From contig JAQTNZ010000069.1 of assembly GCA_028713595.1 (NCBI GenBank), positions 1 through 8,935 of the forward strand: a stretch of DNA of 8,935 bases, given 5' to 3'. Both the position numbers and the translations under genes were made by a program. How positions within the stretch are numbered: the first letter of the stretch is position 1; each line of letters starts with the position of its first letter. The DNA comes from Methylovulum sp. (GTDB lineage: Bacteria; Pseudomonadota; Gammaproteobacteria; Methylococcales; Methylomonadaceae). Of this stretch, positions 1 to 6,046 are shown piece by piece. Below the pieces are notes generated by a model, which worked only from the letters and a program-made list of their open reading frames with translations, had not been told where the DNA came from and made no database searches.

Positions 1-192
1 GTAATTCATGGTCAATAAAATGCCGGTGACGAATTGGTTGACCAGCACCAGCAAGGCCAGCGAGCCGAAAAAGTACCAGAAGTTAAAATTCTTAGGCGCG
101 TAATAATGCGCCATGTGGTCGTTCCACAATTTAGTGAGCGGGAAACGGTCGAGAATCCAGTTGCCGGATTCAGTGAATCGGTTGATTTTCAT
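1..192 (-). CDS. petB: Cytochrome b of the bc1 complex, N-terminal part (cut by window edge)
   Basis: First 64 codons of cytochrome b, the quinol-oxidising membrane subunit of respiratory complex III. The translation begins MKINRFTESGNWILDRFPLT and continues through the amphipathic N-terminal segment (residues about 1-35). It then enters the first membrane helix (about 37-60), which has the family's small-residue and hydrophobic pattern ending VNQFVTGILLTMNY. The haem-ligand histidines lie beyond the window. The ATG at 192 overlaps the TGA of the Rieske gene (ATGA, 4 nt), so the two are translationally coupled, in the usual order petA-petB(-petC). The start is unambiguous because of this overlap. 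The identification comes from recognising the N-terminal sequence plus the Rieske neighbour; the gene continues to the left of position 1. Confidence 0.93.
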   Translation of the reverse strand, partial: MKINRFTESGNWILDRFPLTKLWNDHMAHYYAPKNFNFWYFFGSLALLVLVNQFVTGILLTMNY

Positions 193-788
193 GCGCTTTT
201 TCCTTCAGCCATTTCGCCGATGATAAGTTGCGTGTCGCTTACATAACGGTAAGGCGGGATTTCCAAATTGGTCGGTGCGGGTACGCCTTGATACACACGG
301 CCCGCCAAATCAAACCACGTACCGTGGCACGGGCAGAAGAAACCACCTTTCCAATTCTCGCCCAAGTCGCTAGGCGCGATTTCAGGGCGGAACGTTGGCG
401 AACAGCCCAAATGGGTGCATAGGCCCACCGCGACAAACACTTCCGGCTTGATGGAGCGGGCAGGGTTTTTGCTTAACTCAGGCTGTATGGATTGGGAAGA
501 TAACGGGTCCCGAAGCTGGGAATCCAAGGTTTTTAAAGTTGCCAGGACTTCCGGTGTCCGATTGAGTATCCATACGGGCTTGCCGCGCCAAGCGACCCGC
601 AACAATTGCCCCGGTTCCATTTTGCTAATATCAACGGTAACGGGTGCGCCAGCCGCCATCGCCTTAACACTCGGCTGCATTTGCGCAAGAAAAGGCACCG
701 CTATAAAGCCAGTGCCGACTGTGCCAACCACGGTTAAGGCCGAGGTCAAAAACTGGCGTTTAGACTTATCGACGCCTTCATTAATCAT
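189..788 (-). CDS. petA: Rieske [2Fe-2S] subunit of ubiquinol-cytochrome c reductase
   Basis: Iron-sulfur subunit of the bc1 complex. It takes one electron from ubiquinol at the Qo site and passes it to cytochrome c1 on the periplasmic side. With the start at 788 it is 199 residues, normal for proteobacteria. An N-terminal Tat-like signal anchor is visible: a K-R-Q-F-L motif near residues 10-14 (lysine-arginine instead of twin arginine) followed by a hydrophobic helix (about 15-35). Cluster-binding box I is C124-T-H126-L-G-C129, and box II is C152-P-C154-H155-G-T157. The usual serine of box II is threonine here, and the aromatic residue two further on is phenylalanine. I chose ATG 788 over the upstream in-frame TTG at 845 because GAGGAG lies 9 nt before it, and because the TTG falls in the likely -10 box. 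First gene of the pet operon. Confidence 0.95.
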   Translation of the reverse strand: MINEGVDKSKRQFLTSALTVVGTVGTGFIAVPFLAQMQPSVKAMAAGAPVTVDISKMEPGQLLRVAWRGKPVWILNRTPEVLATLKTLDSQLRDPLSSQSIQPELSKNPARSIKPEVFVAVGLCTHLGCSPTFRPEIAPSDLGENWKGGFFCPCHGTWFDLAGRVYQGVPAPTNLEIPPYRYVSDTQLIIGEMAEGKSA

Positions 789-843
789 TACAAAGCTCTC
801 CTCATTGTTGTAGGTGCTGTAGCGCACTTTTTTTGTCCCCGCC

Positions 844-872
844 AATATACCTCAGAGCCTAGTGGATTTGAA
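844..872 (-). promoter_or_regulatory. Candidate sigma70 promoter of the pet (bc1) operon
   Basis: On the minus strand, -35 TTCAAA (872-867) and -10 TATATT (849-844) are separated by exactly 17 bp. They match the consensus at 4/6 and 5/6 positions. Transcription would start near 837, leaving a leader of about 49 nt before the Rieske ATG at 788, which has a good GAGGAG ribosome site. Found by eye; no start-site data. Confidence 0.5.
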
Positions 873-923
873 GAGCTTATGTGAATTGTTTCTGTACCAC
901 TGTGGACGAGCGGGTCTTTGCCT

Positions 924-1018
924 GCTTTTCTTCACTAAAGGGAAGCCGTCTGTGAGGGGTATGGGCAACATCAAAAACGGCGCTGATAAAAGCCTCGTCC
1001 CTTTCGTGGTGAAAGGGA
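924..1018. other. Pair of mutually exclusive stem-loops in the pet-narK intergenic region
   Basis: A perfect 8-bp stem (998-1005 with 1011-1018, loop of 5) is formed by TCCCTTTC/GAAAGGGA. The same right-hand sequences can instead pair with the upstream stretch 931-943: TTCAC with GTGAA, and AAAGGGA with TCCCTTT. That gives a 12-bp interrupted stem. Neither form is followed by a U-run on either strand, so this is not a classical terminator. It lies upstream of the proposed sigma54 promoter and of the pet promoter, so if it is transcribed an additional promoter is needed. It could be chance, a degenerate repeat, or a regulatory structure. Confidence 0.3.
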
Positions 1019-1072
1019 ATAATTGTCGGGTTTCTGACAAAGTGGGGGCTTATGCCATTTCAATCCTTGAAA

Positions 1073-1120
1073 TTGCACCAAAATAATATTTTTTCTGTGC
1101 AATATGGTGCAAATAATGGC
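1073..1120 (+). promoter_or_regulatory. Upstream NtrC-like half-site pair / degenerate copy of the sigma54 promoter module
   Basis: TTGCACCA (1073-1080) and the inverted TGGTGCAA (1105-1112) match the arms of enhancer sites for NtrC-type activators (TGCACYA...TGGTGCA). They are 32 bp apart centre to centre (about three helical turns), not the 17-bp dyad of a canonical site. The centre lies about 120 bp upstream of the proposed start, a normal enhancer distance. The right arm continues into TATGGTGCAAATAATG (1103-1118), 15/16 identical to the functional-looking -24/-12 region at 1184-1199. The -12 GC is displaced by one base here, so it probably no longer works as a promoter. Confidence 0.5.
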
Positions 1121-1153
1121 GAAATAGCTATCTTAAGAGCAATAAGTTATTTT

Positions 1154-1214
1154 TTGCACCAATAAGATTCCGTGCTTGTCACTTATGGTACAAATAATGC
1201 TTTATTTTGGTGCT
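1154..1214 (+). promoter_or_regulatory. Sigma54-type promoter of the nitrate transporter gene
   Basis: ATGGTACAAATAATGCT (1185-1201) has the GG-N10-GC spacing of a sigma54 promoter, with GG at 1187-1188 (-24) and GC at 1199-1200 (-12). It fits TGGYAC-N5-NTGCW with a T in the fourth position. Transcription would start near 1211-1212, leaving a leader of about 26 nt to the ATG at 1238. A TTGCACCA half-site (1154-1161) sits in front, and a further TGGTGCT (1208-1214) lies at the start site. The combination with NtrC-like half-sites suggests induction under nitrogen limitation, which fits a nitrate transporter. Confidence 0.62.
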
Positions 1215-1237
1215 AAATACTCTTATCGGACAGCACT

Positions 1238-2716
1238 ATGTCATCGCACCCATTAAATCTCTTTTCATTTTCGGGCAAAATTAAAATTTTGCACATGACT
1301 TGGCTGGCTTTCTTCATCAGCTTTGTAGTTTGGTTCAATCACGCCCCATTAATGTTGGTTATTGCCCAAACCTTGGGCATGGATCAGGCGCAAATTAAAA
1401 CCATTTTGCTCCTGAATGTCGCCTTGACCATTCCGGCGCGTATTGTCATTGGCATGTTGGTCGATAAATTCGGCCCGAAGCGGACGTATTCGACGCTGTT
1501 GGCGGCGGGCAGTGTGCCGTGTTTTATGTTCGCTTTTGCCACCAGTTTTGAGCAATTGGCGTTGGCGCGTTTTTTATTGGGTTTTATTGGCGCGGGGTTT
1601 GTGATTGGCATCCGTATGGTCGGTGAATGGTTTCCCGCCAAACAAGTGGGGATTGCCGAAGGCATTTATGGGGGTTGGGGCAACTTTGGTTCGGCTGCGG
1701 CGGCAGGTATGCTGCCTGTTTTGGCGTTATGGTATGGTGGGCCGGAAGGCTGGCGGTACGCCGTGGCGACCACGGGCGTGATTGCTTTACTGTATTCGGG
1801 CATTTATTTTTTCAGCGTGTCCGACACCCCGAAAGGCTCCACTTACTTTAAGCCCAAAAAAGCCGGGGCGATGGAAATCACCAGCCGTGGCGACCTGTAT
1901 TTTTATATGCTGATGACTTTGCCGCTGTATCTGGCTTTGACCTTGTTGACGTGGAAACTGTCAACAGGTGGCGTGGCGTTATTGTCCACGCCGGTGGCAA
2001 TGGGCATTTATGTGCTGGTATGGGTGTTGTTTGCCCTAAACATCAAGAAAATTATCCATGTCAACAAAGACCATTTAAAACAGCCGATAGCGGAAATCCA
2101 CCGTTATAAGTTCAAGCAAGTCGCCATCTTGGATCTGGCCTATTTTATTACTTTTGGTTCGGAGCTGGCGGTGGTGTCGATGTTGCCGATGCACTTTTTT
2201 GACACGTTCCATGTCTCACAGGGCATCACTAACGTGCAGGCGGGCTTGTTAGGCGGCAGTTTTGCCTTTATCAACTTGGTGGCGCGGCCAACAGGTGGCT
2301 GGCTTAGCGATAAGTTTGGCCGCAAATTATCGTTAAGCATCTTTGTGACCGGGCTGGCCTTGGGTTATTTTGGCATGTCCTTTATCACCCCTGATTGGCC
2401 TATTCCGCTGGCGGTGTTGTTGACTATGAGCTGTTCTTGTTTTGTCTCCGGCGGCTGCGGGGCGGTGTTTGCTATGGTGCCCTTGATTAAACGCCGTATG
2501 ACCGGACAAATTGCCGGTATGGTGGGTGCTTACGGTAATGTCGGCGGGGTGTTGTTTTTGACGGTGTTGGCGTTTGTCTCACCTGCCGAGTTTTTCGTCA
2601 TTATTGCCGCCGTGGCGGGGGTGGTTTTGCTGGCCGTGCAGTTTATCGACGAGCCGAAAGGCCACATGGCTGAAGTGCAGGAAGATGGCACGGTGGAAAT
2701 GATTGAGCTTAATTGA
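1238..2716 (+). CDS. MFS nitrate/nitrite transporter (NarK/NasA type)
   Basis: Inner-membrane transporter of the nitrate-nitrite porter family, likely nitrate uptake for assimilation (NasA role). Visible signatures are MFS motif A after TM2 (G72-M-L-V-D76-K-F-G79-P-K-R82) and its C-domain counterpart (G354-W-L-S-D358-K-F-G361-R-K363). The glycine-rich nitrate signatures are GGWGNFG (about 145-151) and GAYGNVGG (about 430-437). R68 in TM2 and R350 in TM8 correspond to the arginines that bind the anion in NarK/NRT2 proteins. The length of 492 residues exceeds the common 400-460. The extra length is a segment between the two halves with two more hydrophobic stretches (about 220-238 and 246-268), suggesting 14 helices. 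The RBS is weak (CGGA about 8 nt upstream). The next gene is a PP2C-kinase fusion 95 bp away, as in pseudomonad nas clusters, which supports assimilation rather than nitrate respiration. Confidence 0.9.
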   Translation: MSSHPLNLFSFSGKIKILHMTWLAFFISFVVWFNHAPLMLVIAQTLGMDQAQIKTILLLNVALTIPARIVIGMLVDKFGPKRTYSTLLAAGSVPCFMFAFATSFEQLALARFLLGFIGAGFVIGIRMVGEWFPAKQVGIAEGIYGGWGNFGSAAAAGMLPVLALWYGGPEGWRYAVATTGVIALLYSGIYFFSVSDTPKGSTYFKPKKAGAMEITSRGDLYFYMLMTLPLYLALTLLTWKLSTGGVALLSTPVAMGIYVLVWVLFALNIKKIIHVNKDHLKQPIAEIHRYKFKQVAILDLAYFITFGSELAVVSMLPMHFFDTFHVSQGITNVQAGLLGGSFAFINLVARPTGGWLSDKFGRKLSLSIFVTGLALGYFGMSFITPDWPIPLAVLLTMSCSCFVSGGCGAVFAMVPLIKRRMTGQIAGMVGAYGNVGGVLFLTVLAFVSPAEFFVIIAAVAGVVLLAVQFIDEPKGHMAEVQEDGTVEMIELN

Positions 2717-2811
2717 ACCGGCTTTCAGCACAGTGCTTGTCACCGCCATGAAGCGGCGCATAATCATGCGTCTGGCTGATTATTGTTTCGGCACCGCTTG
2801 TTAGGATTGAC

Positions 2812-4548
2812 ATGAACCTACTGGCAAAACCTGGGCTGGCTATTAGTATAGGCTATGCCAGCGATAAGGGCGTTAAGGCCGATAATGAAGATTGTTTCGG
2901 CGCGTTTATCCCCGATGATCGGCAATTGGATTATAAGGGCATCGCCATTGCCATTGCCGATGGCATGAGCGGCAGTGAGGCGGGCAAACAGGCCAGCCAT
3001 TACTGTGTCGTCAGTTTTTTAAGCGACTATTACAGTACGCCGGATTCGTGGACGGTCAAACAAGCGGGGCAAAAAATCCTTTCGGCGACCAATTCTTGGC
3101 TGTATAGCCAAGGGCAGGTGCGTTACCAATCGGCTAAAGGCATGGTCAGCACCTTAAGCATTCTGGTGCTGAAATCGACTACGGCGCATATCTTCCATAT
3201 TGGCGATTCCAGAATTTACCGTTTGCGCCGGGGTAATCTGGAGCAGATTACCCGCGACCACCGCGTTTGGTTGGCAAATGACAAAAGCTATCTGAACCGG
3301 GCAATGGGCATAGAGCCGCGCCTGGAAGTCGATTACAAATCCTTGCCTTTAGTTATGGGTGACGTGTTTGTGCTGACCACCGATGGCGTACACGATTTTA
3401 TTGACGGGCAAACGCTAAAAAAACAGTTGCAAGCAACAGTCGATTTGCCAGAGCTTGCCAGCCAGATTGTCCGGCAGGCACTGGCGAACCGTAGTGATGA
3501 TAACCTGACCTGTCAAATTGTCCGTATTGACGCGCTGCCGGAGGCGCAGGAGGACGAAATTCTCCGCCGCCATGCCAATCTGCCGTTTCCGCCGCCGTTA
3601 GAGGCGGGGATGCTGTTGGATGGCTACCGCATCGAAGCCGAGTTGCACGCCAGCAAACGCACCCAGATTTATCGCGCTTGGGACACGCGCAGCGATAGGC
3701 AGGTGGTTTTAAAAACGCCATCCGTGCTGTATGACGATGACCCCCATTATATCGGCCATTTTTTGCATGAAGAATGGGCCGGCAAGCGTGTCCGGCATGA
3801 CCTTGTGTTAAAGGTTCTCAGCACTGACAGGGTGAAGAGCTGCATTTATTATGTCACCGAATATTTGCAAGGCCCCACGCTTAGGCAGTGGATGGACGGG
3901 CATCCGCAACCGGACATTAACGCCGTGCGCGACATGGTCGGGCAAATTGCCAAAGGGTTGCGGGCCTTCCACCGTATGGAAATGCTGCATCAGGATTTAA
4001 AACCCGAAAATATCATGTTTACGCACGAGGGTGTGCTAAAAATCATCGACTTCGGTTCGGTAAAAATTGCCGGGATTGCCGAATTGACCCCTTTGGAAGC
4101 CGACCACGAAGAAAGTGTGTTGGGTACGCTCAACTATACCGCCCCGGAATATCACTTAGGACAGCGTGGCACGGTAAAAGCAGATTTGTTTTCCTTGGCG
4201 GTCATCACCTATGAAATGCTTAATGGGGCGCTGCCTTATGGGCCGCTGCCGGAAAAGCCCGATAAGCATAATCTGGCAAAATTGGTGTATGTGCCCAGTT
4301 TTTACCATAACGACATGGTGCCGATTTGGCTGGACGGGGCACTGAAAAAGGCCACGGCGATCAATCCGCAACTGCGTTATGACGATTTGTCAGAGTTTAT
4401 TTACGATCTGGGCCATCCCAATCCGGCTTTCTTAAATGCCCGGCAACAATTGCCGTTGCTGGAGCGTAACCCTTTGTGGTTCTGGAGGGGGTTGTCCCTG
4501 TTATCGTTACTGGCGAATTTGATATTGCTGTATCTTGTCGGCAAATAG
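2812..4548 (+). CDS. PP2C phosphatase-Ser/Thr protein kinase fusion, C-terminally membrane-anchored
   Basis: Bifunctional regulator that could both phosphorylate and dephosphorylate protein serine/threonine. Residues about 10-240 form a PP2C/SpoIIE-like phosphatase with its metal-binding acids: D24-N-E-D27, D50-G51, G131-D132-S133-R134, D191-G192 and D229-D230-N231. Residues about 271-535 form a Hanks-type kinase: ATP lysine K301 (VVLK), catalytic loop H393-Q-D395-L-K397-P-E-N400, D413-F-G, and A445-P-E. The glycine-rich loop is essentially absent (AELHASKRTQIYRA, about 276-289), and HRD is HQD. A hydrophobic helix (about 555-576) followed by GK ends the protein, so both catalytic domains should face the cytoplasm. 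AGGA lies 5 nt before the ATG. This gene type sits next to nasA in pseudomonad nitrate assimilation clusters; its targets are not known to me. Probably cotranscribed with the transporter. Confidence 0.88.
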   Translation: MNLLAKPGLAISIGYASDKGVKADNEDCFGAFIPDDRQLDYKGIAIAIADGMSGSEAGKQASHYCVVSFLSDYYSTPDSWTVKQAGQKILSATNSWLYSQGQVRYQSAKGMVSTLSILVLKSTTAHIFHIGDSRIYRLRRGNLEQITRDHRVWLANDKSYLNRAMGIEPRLEVDYKSLPLVMGDVFVLTTDGVHDFIDGQTLKKQLQATVDLPELASQIVRQALANRSDDNLTCQIVRIDALPEAQEDEILRRHANLPFPPPLEAGMLLDGYRIEAELHASKRTQIYRAWDTRSDRQVVLKTPSVLYDDDPHYIGHFLHEEWAGKRVRHDLVLKVLSTDRVKSCIYYVTEYLQGPTLRQWMDGHPQPDINAVRDMVGQIAKGLRAFHRMEMLHQDLKPENIMFTHEGVLKIIDFGSVKIAGIAELTPLEADHEESVLGTLNYTAPEYHLGQRGTVKADLFSLAVITYEMLNGALPYGPLPEKPDKHNLAKLVYVPSFYHNDMVPIWLDGALKKATAINPQLRYDDLSEFIYDLGHPNPAFLNARQQLPLLERNPLWFWRGLSLLSLLANLILLYLVGK

Positions 4549-4555
4549 GAGGCTT

Positions 4556-4627
4556 ATGCGGATGCTGGTTTTTAAAATGGCGGGTTTTTTGCGGGCTTTA
4601 GGAAGTGGTTGGCAGATTTATGACTGA
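4556..4627 (+). CDS. Possible 23-residue small protein or leader peptide
   Basis: A short ORF begins 7 nt after the kinase stop codon. It is preceded by a perfect AGGAGG (4548-4553 region) ending 3 nt from the ATG, the strongest ribosome site in the window. The product would be 23 residues (MRMLVFKMAGFLRALGSGWQ then IYD): basic, hydrophobic and plausibly an amphipathic helix. I do not recognise it. The candidate promoter of the Roadblock gene starts 5 bp after its stop. It may be a real small protein coupled to the kinase, a leader peptide, or the remnant start of a lost downstream gene such as the nitrite reductase that often follows in this type of cluster. I see no similarity to the NirB N-terminus. 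Confidence 0.4.
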   Translation: MRMLVFKMAGFLRALGSGWQIYD

Positions 4628-4631
4628 AGAG

Positions 4632-4660
4632 TTTCCATGTTAGTGGGGGTCAGTTACAAT
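4632..4660 (+). promoter_or_regulatory. Candidate sigma70 promoter for the Roadblock gene
   Basis: TTTCCA (4632-4637, 4/6) and TACAAT (4655-4660, 5/6) are spaced by 17 bp. The predicted start near 4667 leaves an untranslated leader of about 100 nt before the ATG at 4767. I found no clear riboswitch or strong hairpin in that leader. The promoter would let the Roadblock gene be expressed apart from the transporter-kinase pair. Confidence 0.45.
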
Positions 4661-4766
4661 AGCGTTGATATTATTTGATTCTCAGGCCTATGCCCTCCGG
4701 CTACCTGTTGTTTATGCCCGCCACTGATTTAGTCATCAACCTATACATTGCCAAAAGGGGTTTAAG

Positions 4767-5138
4767 ATGCACACTATCCTTGCTGAATTGAACAAAACCG
4801 ACACTAAGATAAAAGCGTCCGCCGTCACCTCTGTGGACGGGGTGGTGCTGGTTTACCAGGAATCCCGACAAGAATTGAACGAGGATGATGTCTGCGGTAT
4901 GGCTGCCGCCATCTTTGCGGTCAGCCAACGGAGCATCGCCACGTTGGTCGGCGGCGGACTTAAACAGATTGTCGTCACCGGTGAGGACGGCTATGTGTTG
5001 GTGACCATGCTGGACGAAGCGACTTTATTGGTGGCCGTGACCCACGCCGAGATCGATTTGCCTAGCGTTTTAGAAAAAATGAGCCATCTGGGCGCAAATT
5101 TTGCGGCTCGCCCACCCATCGGCATTGGCTATGCCTGA
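4767..5138 (+). CDS. Roadblock/LC7 domain protein (MglB-like small regulator)
   Basis: A single-domain protein of 123 residues with the Roadblock/LC7 alternation. There is a strand with the S-V-D-G-V-V-L motif (about 18-30), then a helix (about 38-54). A glycine-rich turn V-G-G-G-L and a beta-meander (about 66-92, KQIVVTGEDGYVLVTMLDEATLLVAVT) follow, then a C-terminal helix (about 95-109). Members of this family dimerise and often act as activators or scaffolds for small Ras-like GTPases (MglB/MglA) or sit in signalling complexes. No GTPase gene is visible in the window. AAGGGG lies 6 nt before the ATG. It lies downstream of a phosphatase-kinase gene, which suggests but does not prove a signalling link. 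The short C-terminal tail (ARPPIGIGYA) is probably unstructured. Confidence 0.78.
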   Translation: MHTILAELNKTDTKIKASAVTSVDGVVLVYQESRQELNEDDVCGMAAAIFAVSQRSIATLVGGGLKQIVVTGEDGYVLVTMLDEATLLVAVTHAEIDLPSVLEKMSHLGANFAARPPIGIGYA

Positions 5139-5192
5139 TTGGCAAGCTTATGTTTGCAAGCCTGACCCGTCCGCCATTTAGAAAGCCGGTTT

Positions 5193-5315
5193 CTCGTTCC
5201 CACAGGCTGTGTGGGAATACAGTGCCACCCGCGCTGCGGTGTGTGAAACGGGACGCGGCGCGTCCCTACCGCATTCCCATTCATGCCCCGTGGGTACACA
5301 GCGTGTGGGAACGAG
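5193..5315. repeat. 123-bp palindromic dispersed repeat (REP/MITE-like)
   Basis: The ends are 20-bp inverted repeats differing at one position: 5193-5212, starting CTCGTTCCCACA, against 5296-5315, ending TGTGGGAACGAG. Inside, 5197-5217 folds by itself (TTCCCACA/TGTGGGAA, 8 bp). GGGACGC-GGC-GCGTCCC forms a perfect 7-bp hairpin near the centre. The whole can fold as a cruciform or a chain of hairpins. It has no coding capacity. I recall repeats with this CGTTCCCAC...GTGGGAACG / GGACGC...GCGTCC layout as common and multicopy in Methylococcales and other gammaproteobacteria. It lies just after the Roadblock gene and could also work as a bidirectional transcription barrier. Confidence 0.75.
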
Positions 5316-5478
5316 TGTGTTCTTATTAACGGCATGATTATTAAAGGCAAATCCTTAACTTAATGGCAGTGAGGTTAGCCTTGTCCACCACTTAGAAAAG
5401 CCAGTTGGACAAAAACGCTTGTCGTCTTGGGCAAACCGTTCCAAAATAGCCAATAAAAATAATAAATACAGGGCGGTT

Positions 5479-6030
5479 ATGATGAGCCTATCTACGTTTC
5501 TCCCCGATAAGCGGTTTTGCCGCTGGTTGCTGATGGTGCTGGCCTGCGCCGTAGCGGCCTTAATGACGGCTTGTAATGACAATAAGCCACAGCACACGGT
5601 CGCCATCCAACAAGCCCCGAAAACATTCGCCACGGCGACGCTGCTGAAAGGTAAGGTTAGCGACAAAGGTGGGGTGATAAAAACGGGCAGTGTCAGCTTA
5701 AACGACGCACAAAACCATCTGATCGCCAGCACCCCCTTAAACAATGGGCATTACCAACTGGAAGTCCCTGAACATACGCCGTTGCCGGCCATTCTTAGCA
5801 TTGCCGCCACCGATACCGTGTTGCTTTCGGTGATTGTTGACCCGTCTGTCAGCCAATACGACATCAATCCATTAACCACGGCCATTGCCAAAAAAGCCCA
5901 GGCTTTAGGCGGTTATACGCGCGCCAATATGGTGGTTGCGGCAGAAAGCATGATTAACGCCCCCGATGCCAATAAAACCTCGGCAGGGTTTCGCGGCGAC
6001 CCTACCACACAATATGGCGGTTGGCATTAA
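5479..6030 (+). CDS. Small predicted lipoprotein with a carboxypeptidase-regulatory-like fold
   Basis: With the start at 5479 the product is 183 residues. It has a basic n-region (K11-R12...R15), a hydrophobic core (about 16-29) and a lipobox L-M-T-A-C32, so it should be lipidated at Cys32. Asn at +2 would favour outer-membrane sorting. Residues about 57-112 (LKGKVSDKGG...SVSLND...STPLNNGHYQLEVP) look like a small beta-sandwich of the carboxypeptidase-regulatory/Cna-B kind. The C-terminal third is less clear and ends in a distinctive GDPTTQYGGWH. The upstream in-frame TTG at 5419 is rejected because the signal peptide begins at the ATG pair 5479/5482 and AGGGCGG precedes it. The pncC gene starts 17 nt after its stop, so they are probably cotranscribed. 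No precise function recognised. Confidence 0.7.
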   Translation: MMSLSTFLPDKRFCRWLLMVLACAVAALMTACNDNKPQHTVAIQQAPKTFATATLLKGKVSDKGGVIKTGSVSLNDAQNHLIASTPLNNGHYQLEVPEHTPLPAILSIAATDTVLLSVIVDPSVSQYDINPLTTAIAKKAQALGGYTRANMVVAAESMINAPDANKTSAGFRGDPTTQYGGWH

Positions 6031-6046
6031 TCCAGGTGAGTGCATA

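Noticed and set aside
415..813. 132-codon plus-strand ORF opposite the Rieske gene
   Set aside because: Antisense shadow of a clearly identified gene; no ribosome site and no recognisable protein features.
862..1070. A leader of the NasR/NasT (ANTAR) two-hairpin antitermination type
   Set aside because: The hairpins present lack the hexanucleotide loops with A1 and G4, have no terminator after them, and lie upstream of the likely sigma54 start.
852..1086. Overlapping short ORFs on both strands in the pet-narK spacer
   Set aside because: No ribosome sites and unremarkable composition; the region is better explained by promoters and inverted repeats.
4690..4791. 33-codon ORF in the Roadblock leader overlapping its start in another frame
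   Set aside because: No ribosome site before its ATG, and it overlaps the start of a clear gene.
5129..5350. 73-codon minus-strand ORF across the palindromic repeat
   Set aside because: The frame is an accident of the repeat's composition; no start signal or family features.
5381..5412. Inverted repeat TTGTCCA/TGGACAA before the lipoprotein gene
   Set aside because: Only 7 bp with an 18-nt loop and no T-run; too weak to call a terminator or operator.
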